64,000 nucleotides of DNA. It comes from Actinomyces dentalis DSM 19115. GTDB taxonomy: Bacteria; Actinomycetota; Actinomycetes; Actinomycetales; Actinomycetaceae. The position numbers and the translations under genes are program-made. The notes beneath the pieces are model-generated. The model searched no databases, had not been told where the DNA came from, and saw only the letters and a list, made by a program, of their open reading frames with translations. This document shows, in pieces, positions 25,882 through 33,820 of this stretch. How positions within the stretch are numbered: position 1 is the first letter of the stretch; each line of letters opens with the position of its first letter. Where the stretch lies: contig NZ_AUBL01000002.1 in NCBI RefSeq assembly GCF_000429225.1, positions 67,280 to 131,279 of the forward strand. Reading direction: 5' to 3'.

Positions 25882-25976
25882 GCTCTGCTGCGCTCCTTCA
25901 CCCCTCGCTACGCCTCCTTTTCTCGTACAGTGAAGGGTCAAAAGGCGTAGCAGAGACAAAAGGGCGTAGCGGACGC
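25882..25976. repeat. Palindromic element family A, copy 3
   Basis: CTCTGCTGCGCTCCTTCACC and CGCTACGCCTCCTTTTCTCG on the left, with AAAAGGCGTAGCAGAG and AAAGGGCGTAGCGGACGCG on the right, surround the centre TTCTCGTACAGTGAAGGGT. It lies between the DUF5134 stop and the anti-sigma stop, so it may serve as a bidirectional terminator. Confidence 0.85.
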
Positions 25977-26054
25977 GAGTCCCCCGCCGTCGTCGTCCTC
26001 CGTGAACGCGGCCGGGGGAGGACAGCGGCGGCGCGGCCCGGGGGGACTGCGGCG

Positions 26055-26354
26055 CTAATGGCAGGTGCAGTGCGGCCCGCACTGGCAGTCCCCGCACAGG
26101 CAGGGCCCGCCCGTGCGGCAGCCGCACAGCTGCACGTCGACCGCGTTGACGATCCGCTCGCCGAGCCCGGGGCGGGGCTCGGGCAGGGCGCGCAGCTCGG
26201 CGTCCAGGGCGGTCGCCCGGGCCAGCCAGGCCGAGCAGGACGGGCAGTCCTCCAGATGGGCGGCGATGCCGGGCACCGGCAGGGGCGGCTCCTCGCCGTC
26301 GAGCAGGGCGGACAGCGCCGCCCGCCAGGAGGCCTCTTCGTCCACGGGCTGCAT
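26055..26354 (-). CDS. Anti-sigma factor, zf-HC2 type, with Cys-rich metallothionein-like tail
   Basis: A 99-residue protein. Residues about 30-50 contain the zinc-binding anti-sigma signature HLEDCPSCSAW (H-x3-C-x2-C). The last 25 residues hold eight Cys and two His (CGCRTGGPCLCGDCQC, then GPHCTCH), a metal-thiolate pattern not needed for ordinary zf-HC2 proteins. It is transcribed divergently from the ECF sigma factor with only 32 bp between the starts, so the two probably share a promoter region. It lacks a membrane helix, so it should sense a cytoplasmic signal; a soft metal such as copper or a thiol oxidant is a reasonable guess. Confidence 0.82.
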   Translation of the reverse strand: MQPVDEEASWRAALSALLDGEEPPLPVPGIAAHLEDCPSCSAWLARATALDAELRALPEPRPGLGERIVNAVDVQLCGCRTGGPCLCGDCQCGPHCTCH

Positions 26355-26386
26355 TGGGGAAGCATACGCGCCACTACGATGGCCCG

Positions 26387-27037
26387 GTGAGCACCGTCGA
26401 CGACGTCACCGCGCTCGCGCTCGCGGCGGGCGGGGGCGACCGGGCCGCGCTGTCGGAGTTCATCCGCGCCACCCAGGCCGAGGTGTGGCGGTTCGTGGCG
26501 CGGCTGGCCGGCCGCCAGGCCGCCGACGACCTCACGCAGGAGACCTACCTGCGGGTGCTCGGCGCGCTGGCGGACTTCAAGGGCAGGTCGAGCGCCCGCA
26601 CCTGGCTGCTGGCGATCGCCAGGCGGGCCGTCGCCGACCAGTTCCGCCGCCAGGCCGCCCGCCCGCTCACGATCCCGGTGGACTGGACCCGGGTCGAGGG
26701 GGAGTTCGGGGGTCGGGGCGCGGCGCCCTCCGACCCCCTGGGGGAGATGCACCTGGAGGAGCTGCTCGGGGAGCTGAGCCTGGAGCGGCGCGAGGCGCTG
26801 GTGCTCACCCGGCTGCTGGGCTTCAGCTACGCGGAGGCCGCCGAGATCTGCGGGTGCGCCGTGGGCACCATCCGCTCGCGCGTGGCCCGGGCCCGCACGG
26901 ACCTGCTCCTGGCGCTCGCCCGGCAGTCGGAGGCTCCCGCCCCCTCGCGCGTGGGCTGTGTCCGCGCCCACTATGCTGGACGCCCGGGGCCGGCGGACCG
27001 GGGAGCCGGTCCCACGACAGACAGGACGACATCATGA
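26387..27037 (+). CDS. ECF sigma factor (SigC-like)
   Basis: Alternative RNA polymerase sigma factor of 216 residues. Region 2 runs from FIRATQAEVWRFVARL through the DDLTQETYLRVLGAL and SARTWLLAIARRAVADQFRR motifs. Region 4 contains LVLTRLLGFSYAEAAEICGC and VGTIRSRVARARTDLL, the -35 recognition helix. A GTG at 26387 is used; the upstream ATG at 26354 would place the start inside the divergent anti-sigma start. The C-terminal 30 residues after the last helix look unstructured and overlap the galM start (ATGA). Resemblance to SigC is by eye and moderate. Likely held inactive by the neighbouring Cys-rich protein. Confidence 0.85.
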   Translation: MSTVDDVTALALAAGGGDRAALSEFIRATQAEVWRFVARLAGRQAADDLTQETYLRVLGALADFKGRSSARTWLLAIARRAVADQFRRQAARPLTIPVDWTRVEGEFGGRGAAPSDPLGEMHLEELLGELSLERREALVLTRLLGFSYAEAAEICGCAVGTIRSRVARARTDLLLALARQSEAPAPSRVGCVRAHYAGRPGPADRGAGPTTDRTTS

Positions 27038-28017
27038 TGATCAATGGAGAACTCATCGACCTGCGCGCCGGCGCCTACGAGGCCCGCGTGGCCGCATCCG
27101 GCGCCACTCTGGTCCACCTGCGCCGCGAGGGGCGCGACCTGGTCCTGCCCTTCGACGCCGAGACGAGCCTGCCGGACGCCTGGCAGGGCAAGACGCTCCT
27201 GCCGTGGCCCAACCGGATCGACGGCGCCCGCTACACCTATGCGGGCGCGACCTTCGAGGTGCCCTGCAACGAGCCCGCCACCGGCGCCGCCCTGCACGGC
27301 CTGGCCGGTTGGGTGGACTACCGGGTCGTCCCGGAGGCGGCCGGGGAGGGGGCCGACGCCGGACGGGGCGGGGCCGCCCCGAGCGCGACGACCCTGGAGC
27401 TGCACCTGCCCGCCTCCTACGCCTACCCCTGGGCCCTGGACGTGAGCGTGCGCTTCGCCCTCGACGCCGAGTCCGGCCTGACCATGACGACGACCGCCAC
27501 GAACGCGGGGGCCGCGTCGGCCCCGGCGGCGAACGTTCCCGGCGCCCCGGTGGTCGACGGCGCCTTGGCCCCCGCCCCCTACGGGGTGTCCTGGCACCCC
27601 TACCTCACCCGCTCGGTGCTGCTGGACGAGTGCGTGCTGACCGTGCCGGCCTCCCGGGTGCTCGACGCCGACCCGGCCACCATGGCCCCGACCGGCGAGC
27701 GGGGGGTCGCCGGGACCGACTGGGACTGGAGGGAGGGGCGCCTCATGGGCGCCACCGCCACCGACAACGCCTACACTGGCCTGCCCGAGGGGACGTGGCG
27801 GGTGCGCCTGCGCGGGGGCGAGGGCGATCGCGCCGTCGTCATGAGCGCCGCCGCGCCCTGGGTCCAGGTCTACAGCGGCGAGCACCTGGGGCGCCGCGGT
27901 GTCGCCGTCGAGCCCATGACCTGCCCGCCCGACGCCTTCAACTCCGGGACGGACCTGGTGACCCTGGCGGTGGGGCAGTCCCACGTCTTCAGCTGCGCCA
28001 TCCGCGAGGAGGACTGA
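27034..28017 (+). CDS. galM: Aldose 1-epimerase (mutarotase)
   Basis: Interconverts alpha and beta anomers of galactose or glucose. The 327-residue product has the galactose-mutarotase fold: an N-terminal beta layer with SGATLVHLRREGRDLVLPF, then LLPWPNRIDGARYTYAG with the substrate Arg. ALHGLAGWVDY and GVSWHPYLT provide the two catalytic-site His residues, and the C-terminal GVAVEPMTCPPDAFNSG carries the catalytic Glu. An Ala-rich insertion lies at about residues 165-190. ATG at 27034 or 27037 overlaps the sigma-factor stop; TATGCT near 26972 could be its own -10. It sits beside lacI and lacZ remnants, so it probably belonged to a lactose or galactose operon. Confidence 0.92.
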   Translation: MMINGELIDLRAGAYEARVAASGATLVHLRREGRDLVLPFDAETSLPDAWQGKTLLPWPNRIDGARYTYAGATFEVPCNEPATGAALHGLAGWVDYRVVPEAAGEGADAGRGGAAPSATTLELHLPASYAYPWALDVSVRFALDAESGLTMTTTATNAGAASAPAANVPGAPVVDGALAPAPYGVSWHPYLTRSVLLDECVLTVPASRVLDADPATMAPTGERGVAGTDWDWREGRLMGATATDNAYTGLPEGTWRVRLRGGEGDRAVVMSAAAPWVQVYSGEHLGRRGVAVEPMTCPPDAFNSGTDLVTLAVGQSHVFSCAIREED

Positions 28018-28087
28018 GGCCCGGCGGCGGGGGTGGCGACGACGGCCCGGCCTCGACGACGGCGGCCATCGAGCCGGCCGCGCGCCG

Positions 28088-28430
28088 GTCCAAATTACGG
28101 CACGCTGGTGACATCTCTCCAGGTCGGCGACGAGGCGGAGATCGACGAGGCGCTCGGCTTCCTCGTCAACCGGGGTGTGGACGGCCTGATCGCGGTGACG
28201 CCGAGCACGGGCATCGCCCGCGCCGCGGTGCGCGCGGCCAGGGGCGTGCCCATGGTCGTGGTCGCCGACGGCTTCGCGCCCTCGGAGCACATTCACGTGG
28301 TCTCCGTGGACCAGGGGCTGGGCGCGGGGATGGCGGTGCGCCACCTGGCGGGCCGGGGGCGCAGCCGGATCGCGCACATCGCCGGGCCGGGGGACTGGTT
28401 CGACGCCCGGGCGCGGGCCGGCGTCGGGTC
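28088..28430 (+). pseudogene. Fragment of a LacI-family regulator (sugar-binding domain)
   Basis: About 110 residues read as the middle of a LacI-type periplasmic-binding-like domain: ALGFLVNRGVDGLIAVTPST, VVSVDQGLGAGMAVRHLAGR and RIAHIAGPGDWFDARARAGV. There is no helix-turn-helix before it and no C-terminal half after it. The start of the fragment follows directly on the galM downstream region, and beyond 28430 the sequence degenerates. Non-functional remnant of what was probably the repressor for the adjacent sugar genes. Confidence 0.82.
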
Positions 28431-28513
28431 GGGCCGCGAGGCCGGGCGCGGGTCGGCCCGGCGGTGGGACGGCGCACTCGGGGCTCTGCCGGCCGGCCTT
28501 CACCGGGTCGTCA

Positions 28514-28711
28514 TCAGCACTGCATGATCTCGCCCAGGTCCCAGACCGCTTCGGGCTGGTCGGGCGTCACCCTCTCGCCGACATAATAGATCTGGTGGTT
28601 CTCGGCCGCGACGAGGCACTCGATAATAGTGGACAGTGCCGTGTCCGCGTCGCCGATCGCCTTGGTGATGCTGGCTTGGTAGTTCGCCGCGGCCGGCGTT
28701 AATGGAATCAT
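28514..28711 (-). CDS. Small hypothetical protein
   Basis: A 65-residue protein, not recognised. It reads as a helical N-terminal part (ANYQASITKAIGDADTALST) ending with ECLVAAENHQIYYVGE and a C-terminal DLGEIMQC. Codon use is less GC-biased than the surroundings, like the two genes upstream of it on the same strand, suggesting a three-gene group (29715 to 28514). It could be a truncated or complete accessory protein of an export system; nothing in the sequence proves that. Confidence 0.5.
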   Translation of the reverse strand: MIPLTPAAANYQASITKAIGDADTALSTIIECLVAAENHQIYYVGERVTPDQPEAVWDLGEIMQC

Positions 28712-28772
28712 GGCGGCGGAATTTCAGATGCGCTGTCGGTCGTCGGGTCGTGCTGTTCCGTTTGCCTCTGAA

Positions 28773-29474
28773 TCAAGGGCGTCTGATAAGTCTCTGAGAC
28801 GGCCCTGCCGCGACTGGCGGGACGGCGAGGGCGAGGGTGTGCAGGAGTTCGGTCATGGCGTTAATATCGTTCTGGTCGTAGTTCAGGCTCAAATTCTCGT
28901 CGTTCGCGGTCCTCGGGTCGCTGAGATAGAAGCGGATGCCCAGGGTGTGGATGTCGGCATCGGGGTAGAGCCAGCCCCCTACAATCCGTCCCCCGCCATT
29001 CTTGTCGGGCCAGATGCAGCCGCGGCCCTGGGTGTCGTCGAAGGTGATCCGGGGCAGTCCCTTGTCGTCGAGTTCGGTGAACTCCGTGCTGCCCGCTCCC
29101 GCACCGAACTTACCGCCGATGAAATAACTGACGTCGAGGGAGGAGTGCAGGCCCTGCGGCATTCGGATGCCGTGAATATGGCAGTCGAAGGTGTCGCGGC
29201 TGCTATTGTGGCCCGGTGAGTGAAGGTAGGACAAGTCGGTGGGATAGAAGCAGAGCCCATCCTCCAGGAGTTGCCTGGGAACGACTTCGCACAGCGTCTG
29301 GTCGGTCAGGAAGGTCGGAACGGGCGGGACCGAGGCCTGATCGCCCCCGTGGTCGGCGCAAGCGGATGACCCGATCATCACCGCGGCCAGGAGGCAGGCC
29401 CGGCGTCTGGACATATGCCAGAGCGATCGTCCATTCATCCTCCCGAACAAGTGTGATGAATATCGACTAGCCAT
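28773..29474 (-). CDS. Putative lipoprotein, unknown function
   Basis: A secreted or lipid-anchored protein of 233 residues from ATG 29474, or 213 from ATG 29414. The signal sequence reads MSRRRACLLAAVMIGSSAC, with a possible lipobox Cys; the residue at -3 (Ser) is unusual. The mature part contains several Cys (LCEVV, LCFYP, FDCHIHG, GCIWPDK) that could pair, and a beta-rich pattern resembling small actinobacterial DUF3558-like lipoproteins. No close family is recognised. The start at 29414 gives a standard signal peptide, whereas 29474 has the nearer purine-rich site, so the start is uncertain. Lower GC than neighbours. Confidence 0.68.
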   Translation of the reverse strand: MASRYSSHLFGRMNGRSLWHMSRRRACLLAAVMIGSSACADHGGDQASVPPVPTFLTDQTLCEVVPRQLLEDGLCFYPTDLSYLHSPGHNSSRDTFDCHIHGIRMPQGLHSSLDVSYFIGGKFGAGAGSTEFTELDDKGLPRITFDDTQGRGCIWPDKNGGGRIVGGWLYPDADIHTLGIRFYLSDPRTANDENLSLNYDQNDINAMTELLHTLALAVPPVAAGPSQRLIRRP

Positions 29475-29502
29475 GACTTCTCTGGAGTATTGGGAGAACG
29501 GA

Positions 29503-29715
29503 TCAGTAATTGTGGAATATGGATGTTATTCCGGCCGCGGTCATGGTGTTACCGGCCAGGTCGTGGGCCTCCTCCACCGGTGGCTCAAGCCCATCGGAAT
29601 TGTTCATGCTTGTTATATAGATCGAACTTCTCTCGTCCTCGACGGCCTCGGCGCGGTCGTTCAGGTTGTTGATGAGGGCCTGCATGAGCCCGGTGTCGAC
29701 CTTGATGAAAGTCAT
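29503..29715 (-). CDS. Small hypothetical protein
   Basis: A 70-residue protein that opens MTFIKVDTGLMQALINNLND and ends TAAGITSIFHNY. The helical N-terminus with repeated Leu/Ile/Val resembles small partners of type VII (ESX-like) secretion substrates, but there is no WxG motif, so this is only a suggestion. ATG at 29715 has GAGG five bases upstream; the longer frame to 29823 lacks a site. The lipoprotein starts 28 bp downstream, so the two are probably co-transcribed. GC content is lower than average. Confidence 0.55.
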   Translation of the reverse strand: MTFIKVDTGLMQALINNLNDRAEAVEDERSSIYITSMNNSDGLEPPVEEAHDLAGNTMTAAGITSIFHNY

Positions 29716-30081
29716 GACCTCGACTCTCTTCCCGATCCGAATTCGACGGTTTGCGCCGCGAGGGGGTCGCGGCCGGTTCGGGGGCGAATGATCATCGGCG
29801 GTCTCCAGGGTCCAGGCGCGCACCGCGAGTCGTGCGGATTACCAGTACTCACCGTACCGTCATCGCGGGCGTCCGGTCAAATGCCCAGGCGGGTGAGCCC
29901 GCGGATCGGGCGGGGAACCGGGGAATTGGGGCTCCGCGCCGCCGGGCCCGGTGCGGAGCCCTCTCGCGGTGCGGACCCGCCCCGGGGCCACGATTGTCCC
30001 GCGGCGAGCCCGGAGCCGGGCGGAGTACGGCCCGGCGGATTTCGGCGTCGGGGCCGGGGAGCAGGCGAAGGAGCGCTCACG
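29716..30081. other. Intergenic region without recognisable gene
   Basis: No gene, known RNA or family A/B repeat is seen. The left part should carry the promoter of the leftward small-protein group. The right part merges into the 5' end of the lacZ remnant, whose start codon is not obvious. Confidence 0.5.
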
Positions 30082-30543
30082 CGGGCATCGGCATTGATAT
30101 CGACCGCCTGGCGGATCCGGCCTTCTTGGCGCAGGGCCGCCTGGAGGCCCATTCTGACCACCGCTGGTTCGCGAGCGCGGCCGGGGCCGCCTCGGGCCGC
30201 TCCCCCCTCGGGGTGAGCCCGGACGGGGTGTGGGAATTCGCCTACGCCAAGAACCCCGTCCCAGCCGTCGACGGCTTCCAGGACCCCGACTACGACGTCT
30301 CCCAGTGGGACGACATCCCCGTCCCCGCCCACATCCAGTTCCGGGGCTACGACCTGCCCCAGTACGTCAACGTTCAGCACCCCTGGGACGGCCACGAGCA
30401 GATCGACCCCGGCCGGGTCCCCCAGGACTACAACTCCGGTGGCCTCCTACGTGCGCGGCTTCACCCTGCCCGGACCCCCGCCCGACGGCGAGCGGATCGT
30501 GTTCAGGGCCAACCGCCACGAGTTCGGCGCCCGGGGCGCGTCA
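30082..30543 (+). pseudogene. lacZ: N-terminal fragment of beta-galactosidase (GH2), frameshifted and truncated
   Basis: The frame reads DIDRLADPAFLAQGRLEAHS, DHRWFASAAGAASG, then VWEFAYAKNPVPAVDGF and GYDLPQYVNVQHPWDGHEQI. This is the N-terminal sugar-binding domain of a GH2 beta-galactosidase. Near 30439 one extra base moves the continuation (VASYVRGFTLPGPPPDGERI) into the next frame. The similarity ends by 30543, where the ktrA stop region begins, so about 85 percent of the gene, including the catalytic domain, is missing. No convincing start codon remains. Non-functional. Confidence 0.85.
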
Positions 30544-30570
30544 TGACCCGCGAGCGCACCGAGGCCGACC

Positions 30571-31239
30571 TCACCGCCGGTTGGCGAAGCGCTCCAGGAG
30601 GGTGGCGTCCCCGCCCACGACCAGGACGTCCTCGGCGGACACCAGCGTGTCCGGCGTGGCGTACTCGAAGGGCTCGCCCGGGCTCATGAGGCCGAAGACC
30701 GTCACCCCGTAGCGGCTGCGGACCTTCGACTCTCCGATGGTGAAGCCGTGCAGCTCCATGGGCGGGCGCATCTTGACAATGGTGAAGCCGCCCTTCTCCA
30801 TCTCGATGTAGTCCAGCATCCGCCCGGACACCAGGTGGGCGGCGCGCTGGCCGGCGTCGAACTCGGGGTAGACGACGTGGTGGGCGCCGATGCGGCGCAG
30901 GATGCGCCCGTGGGCCCGGGAGATCGCCTTGGCCCAGATCTGCGGGGTCTGCAGGTCGACGAGGTTGCCGGCGATGAGCACGCTGGCCTCGATGGAGGTG
31001 GCCACGCCGACGACGGCGGTGCCGAACTCGGTGGCCCCGAGCTGCTCCAGGGCCTCCATGTCGGTGGCGTCGGCCTCGACGAGCGGGATGCGGCCGGTCC
31101 ACTGGCGCACGGTGGCCGGGTTGGTCTCCACGGCCAGGACCTCCCGGCCGAGCCGGTCCAGGGTCGCGGCCACGGCCGCCCCGAAACGGCCCAGGCCGAT
31201 GACGAGGGTCGAGTCCGTGCGGTCGACGGGCGCTGCCAT
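30571..31239 (-). CDS. ktrA: Potassium uptake regulatory subunit (TrkA/KtrA, RCK domain)
   Basis: Cytoplasmic gating subunit of a Ktr/Trk potassium channel. The 222-residue protein has an RCK_N Rossmann domain with LVIGLGRFGAAVAATLDRLG and an acidic residue at the end of the next strand (AVETN), typical for NAD/ATP binding. An RCK_C domain follows from about residue 140 (GFTIGESKVRSRYGVTVFGL). ATG at 31239 has AGGAGAAG close upstream. Its channel partner is encoded at 32036-33595 on the same strand, with a TetR gene inserted between. RCK_C domains of this group can bind c-di-AMP, made by DisA, also in this window. Confidence 0.93.
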   Translation of the reverse strand: MAAPVDRTDSTLVIGLGRFGAAVAATLDRLGREVLAVETNPATVRQWTGRIPLVEADATDMEALEQLGATEFGTAVVGVATSIEASVLIAGNLVDLQTPQIWAKAISRAHGRILRRIGAHHVVYPEFDAGQRAAHLVSGRMLDYIEMEKGGFTIVKMRPPMELHGFTIGESKVRSRYGVTVFGLMSPGEPFEYATPDTLVSAEDVLVVGGDATLLERFANRR

Positions 31240-31353
31240 GGCTTCTCCTGCGTGTCGGCGGCCGGGCACCTCGCCACGGCCCGGGGCCACCGTAGTCCAC
31301 CGCGGCGGCCGGCGCCGTCGCCCCGGCGGGGCCGGCGCCGTATCCTGGCCGGT

Positions 31354-31998
31354 ATGCCGCGTGTCACCCAGTCCCACAGGGACCGCCAGGCCGCCCGGAT
31401 CCTCGACGCCGCCGCCGCCTGCTTCGCCCGGCGCGGCTTCCAGGCCACCTCCATGGACGAGATCATCGGCGCCGCCGGCATGTCCTCCTCGACGGTCTAC
31501 CGCTACTTCCCCGAGGGCAAGGGCTCGCTCATCCGCGCGGTCCTGGAGCGGGCCACGGACCCGGTGCTGACCTGGGTCGCCGAGCTCGCCGAGCGCCCGG
31601 AGCTGCCCGACGCCGAGGCGGCCCTCCTCGACGGCGTGAGGCGGACGCTGGCGCTGGAGGGCCTGACCGGCGACGGGCACGGGTCGCGGGATCGGGACGA
31701 CGGGGGCGCGGCGAGCGCCTCCCTCATCGCCTACGCCTGGGTCGAGATGTCGCGGGACTCCCGGGTGCGCGAGGAGAGCGCGCGCCGCTACGCCCTCGTG
31801 CGCTCGCGCATCGCCGCGCTCGTGGTCAGGTGGCAGGCCGCCGGGCGGATCACCGACCGCCTCGAGGCGCGGGCCGTGGCCGCCGTCGTCCACAATGTCA
31901 TCATGGGCCTGGTGGTGGACCGGATCGTCCTGGGCGCGGCGGGCGGCGGCGAGGTCGACGACGTGGTGCGCGCCGTCGCCGCCCTCCTGGCGCCCTGA
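31354..31998 (+). CDS. TetR-family transcriptional regulator
   Basis: A 214-residue DNA-binding protein. The N-terminal TetR helix-turn-helix is clear: RILDAAAACFARRGFQATSM and DEIIGAAGMSSSTVYRYF. The rest is the variable helical ligand-binding and dimerisation domain, containing LIAYAWVEMSRDSRVREES. ATG at 31354 follows TATCCT (possible -10) by only 13 bp, suggesting a short leader. It is divergent from ktrA, 114 bp away, and converges on the channel gene, so it may regulate either; its ligand is unknown. Confidence 0.92.
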   Translation: MPRVTQSHRDRQAARILDAAAACFARRGFQATSMDEIIGAAGMSSSTVYRYFPEGKGSLIRAVLERATDPVLTWVAELAERPELPDAEAALLDGVRRTLALEGLTGDGHGSRDRDDGGAASASLIAYAWVEMSRDSRVREESARRYALVRSRIAALVVRWQAAGRITDRLEARAVAAVVHNVIMGLVVDRIVLGAAGGGEVDDVVRAVAALLAP

Positions 31999-32035
31999 GC
32001 CCGCGGCGGTCCCGCCCGGGGCCGGGGCCGGCCGG

Positions 32036-33595
32036 TCAGCCGATGAGCGGGCGCTCGGCGGGCATGCGGATGACGCGGCGCCGCTCGCGCATGGCCAGGG
32101 CGCTGGCCGCCGTCATGGTGCCCACGCGGCCGACGAACATGAGGACGATGATGACGTACTTGCCGCTTTCGGGCAGGTGGGGCGTGATCCCGGTGGACAG
32201 GCCCACCGTGGCGAAGGCGCTGGTGGCCTCGAACAGGATCCGGTCCAGGGACAGGTCGGTGAGCTGGAGCAGCAGGAGGGTGGCCGCGCCGATGATGCTC
32301 GCGCCGATGAAGGCCACCGCCACGCTCAGGCGCACCGTCGACAGCGTGATGCGCCGCCCGAACGCCTCGATGTCCTGGTCGCCGCGGGCCTCGGCCATAA
32401 TGGCCAGGATGAGGACCGCGAAGGTGGTGACCTTGATGCCCCCGGCCGTCGAGGCCGAGCCCCCGCCGACGAACATGAGGGCGTCCTGGAGGAACCAGGT
32501 GGCCTCGTGCATGTGCTCGGGCTGGATGGTCGACAATCCGGAGGAGCGGGCGTTGACGCCGTTGACCAGGGCCGTGAGGACCTTGCCGCCGACTCCCAGC
32601 GGGCCGTAGGTCTGCGGATTGGACCACTCGAAGGCGGCGATGGACAGGGAGGACACGAGGGCCAGCAGCGTGTAGGTGGTCAGCGTGAGCTTGGAGTGCA
32701 GGGTCCACAGGCGGGGGCGGCCGCGGCGGCGCACGACGTCGAGGATGACGGGGAAGCCGACGGCGCCCGCGAAGGTGCCCAGCACGATGGGCAGGCACAT
32801 CCACCAGTCGGCGGCGTGGGGCGCCAGGCCCTCGGGCATGATGACGAAGCCGGCGTTGTTGAAGATCGAGGCGGACATGAACACCGCGTACCAGGCGGCG
32901 TGCCGCAGGTCCAGGCCCAGGGTGAGGAAGCGGGGCAGGAGCACCAGCGCCAGGACGCCCTCGACGCCCAGCGCCGTGAAGATGACGGCCCGCAGGAGGG
33001 AGGCCACGTCCCCCAGGCGGGACTGGTTCTCCGAGGCGGCGAGCATCCGCTGGGTCAGGCCCACGTGCCGCGAGACCGCGAAGGACAGCAGGGAGGCCAG
33101 CGTCATGATGCCCAGGCCGCCCACGGCCGCGCCGGCGATGATGACGGCCTGGCCGAAGGGGGACCAGGCGGTGGCGGTGTCCACGGTCGTTAGTCCCGTT
33201 ACGCAGACCGCGGATGTGGCGGTGAACAGGGCGTCGACGAGACTGGCGCCGCGGTGGTCCTCGGGAGTGGCGATCGGCAGGAGGAGCAGGATGGTGATGA
33301 CGGCGATAATGGCGGCGAAAACGGCGACGGCGAGCCGCGCGGGGGAGAAGCGGGCGGCCCTCTCCAGCCGGTTGCGCACGCCCAGCCGCTCCAGCAGGGC
33401 CGCCGGGCCCCCGCTCCGGTCGCGGGCGGGCCGGGCCCCCGGCGTGTCGTCGGGTTCGGCGCGCCCGGGCCGCCGGGCGGCGCGCACGACGCGCAGCGGC
33501 AGGGGCGCCCGCCAGGCGGTCGGACGCAGGGGAAGACGCGCCCGGGCGGCGCGGCGCCGGGCGTTTCCGGGGGATGGGCGCTGCGGGGAGGACAC
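32036..33595 (-). CDS. ktrB: Potassium transporter channel subunit (TrkH/KtrB)
   Basis: Membrane channel that takes up potassium, gated by KtrA. The 519-residue protein has about ten helices arranged as four pore modules. The four selectivity-filter loops are visible: SAVCVTGLTTVDTA, ASIFNNAGFVIM, VNARSSGLSTI and SAFATVGLSTGI, each with the key Gly. A long basic cytoplasmic N-terminus (about 90 residues) precedes the first helix AVAVFAAIIAVITILLLLPI. No ATG is available near the start; GTG at 33595 is chosen, but further upstream starts exist in frame. The paired ktrA lies downstream on the same strand. Confidence 0.92.
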   Translation of the reverse strand: MSSPQRPSPGNARRRAARARLPLRPTAWRAPLPLRVVRAARRPGRAEPDDTPGARPARDRSGGPAALLERLGVRNRLERAARFSPARLAVAVFAAIIAVITILLLLPIATPEDHRGASLVDALFTATSAVCVTGLTTVDTATAWSPFGQAVIIAGAAVGGLGIMTLASLLSFAVSRHVGLTQRMLAASENQSRLGDVASLLRAVIFTALGVEGVLALVLLPRFLTLGLDLRHAAWYAVFMSASIFNNAGFVIMPEGLAPHAADWWMCLPIVLGTFAGAVGFPVILDVVRRRGRPRLWTLHSKLTLTTYTLLALVSSLSIAAFEWSNPQTYGPLGVGGKVLTALVNGVNARSSGLSTIQPEHMHEATWFLQDALMFVGGGSASTAGGIKVTTFAVLILAIMAEARGDQDIEAFGRRITLSTVRLSVAVAFIGASIIGAATLLLLQLTDLSLDRILFEATSAFATVGLSTGITPHLPESGKYVIIVLMFVGRVGTMTAASALAMRERRRVIRMPAERPLIG

Positions 33596-33820
33596 GGCGA
33601 CATTGTGTCCCAAGCGCCCCGTCGGATCATCTCCGACGCGGTCGTGACCTCCTCGAGATGTGAGATGCGACGCCTGTGACGGATGGGGATCGCAACCATC
33701 TGTGCGTCGTCTGGGACTCGGGTTATATTGGCCGTACTCCCGTTCGCCCGACGTTCGGGAGCAGGCGCCACCCCTCGGTGCGCGCTCCACCACACCACTC
33801 CAGAGACGGGACTAGCACCC

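Noticed and set aside
30082-30543. A working short beta-galactosidase or alpha-complementing fragment
   Set aside because: Frameshift, no start codon and loss of the catalytic domain make function implausible.
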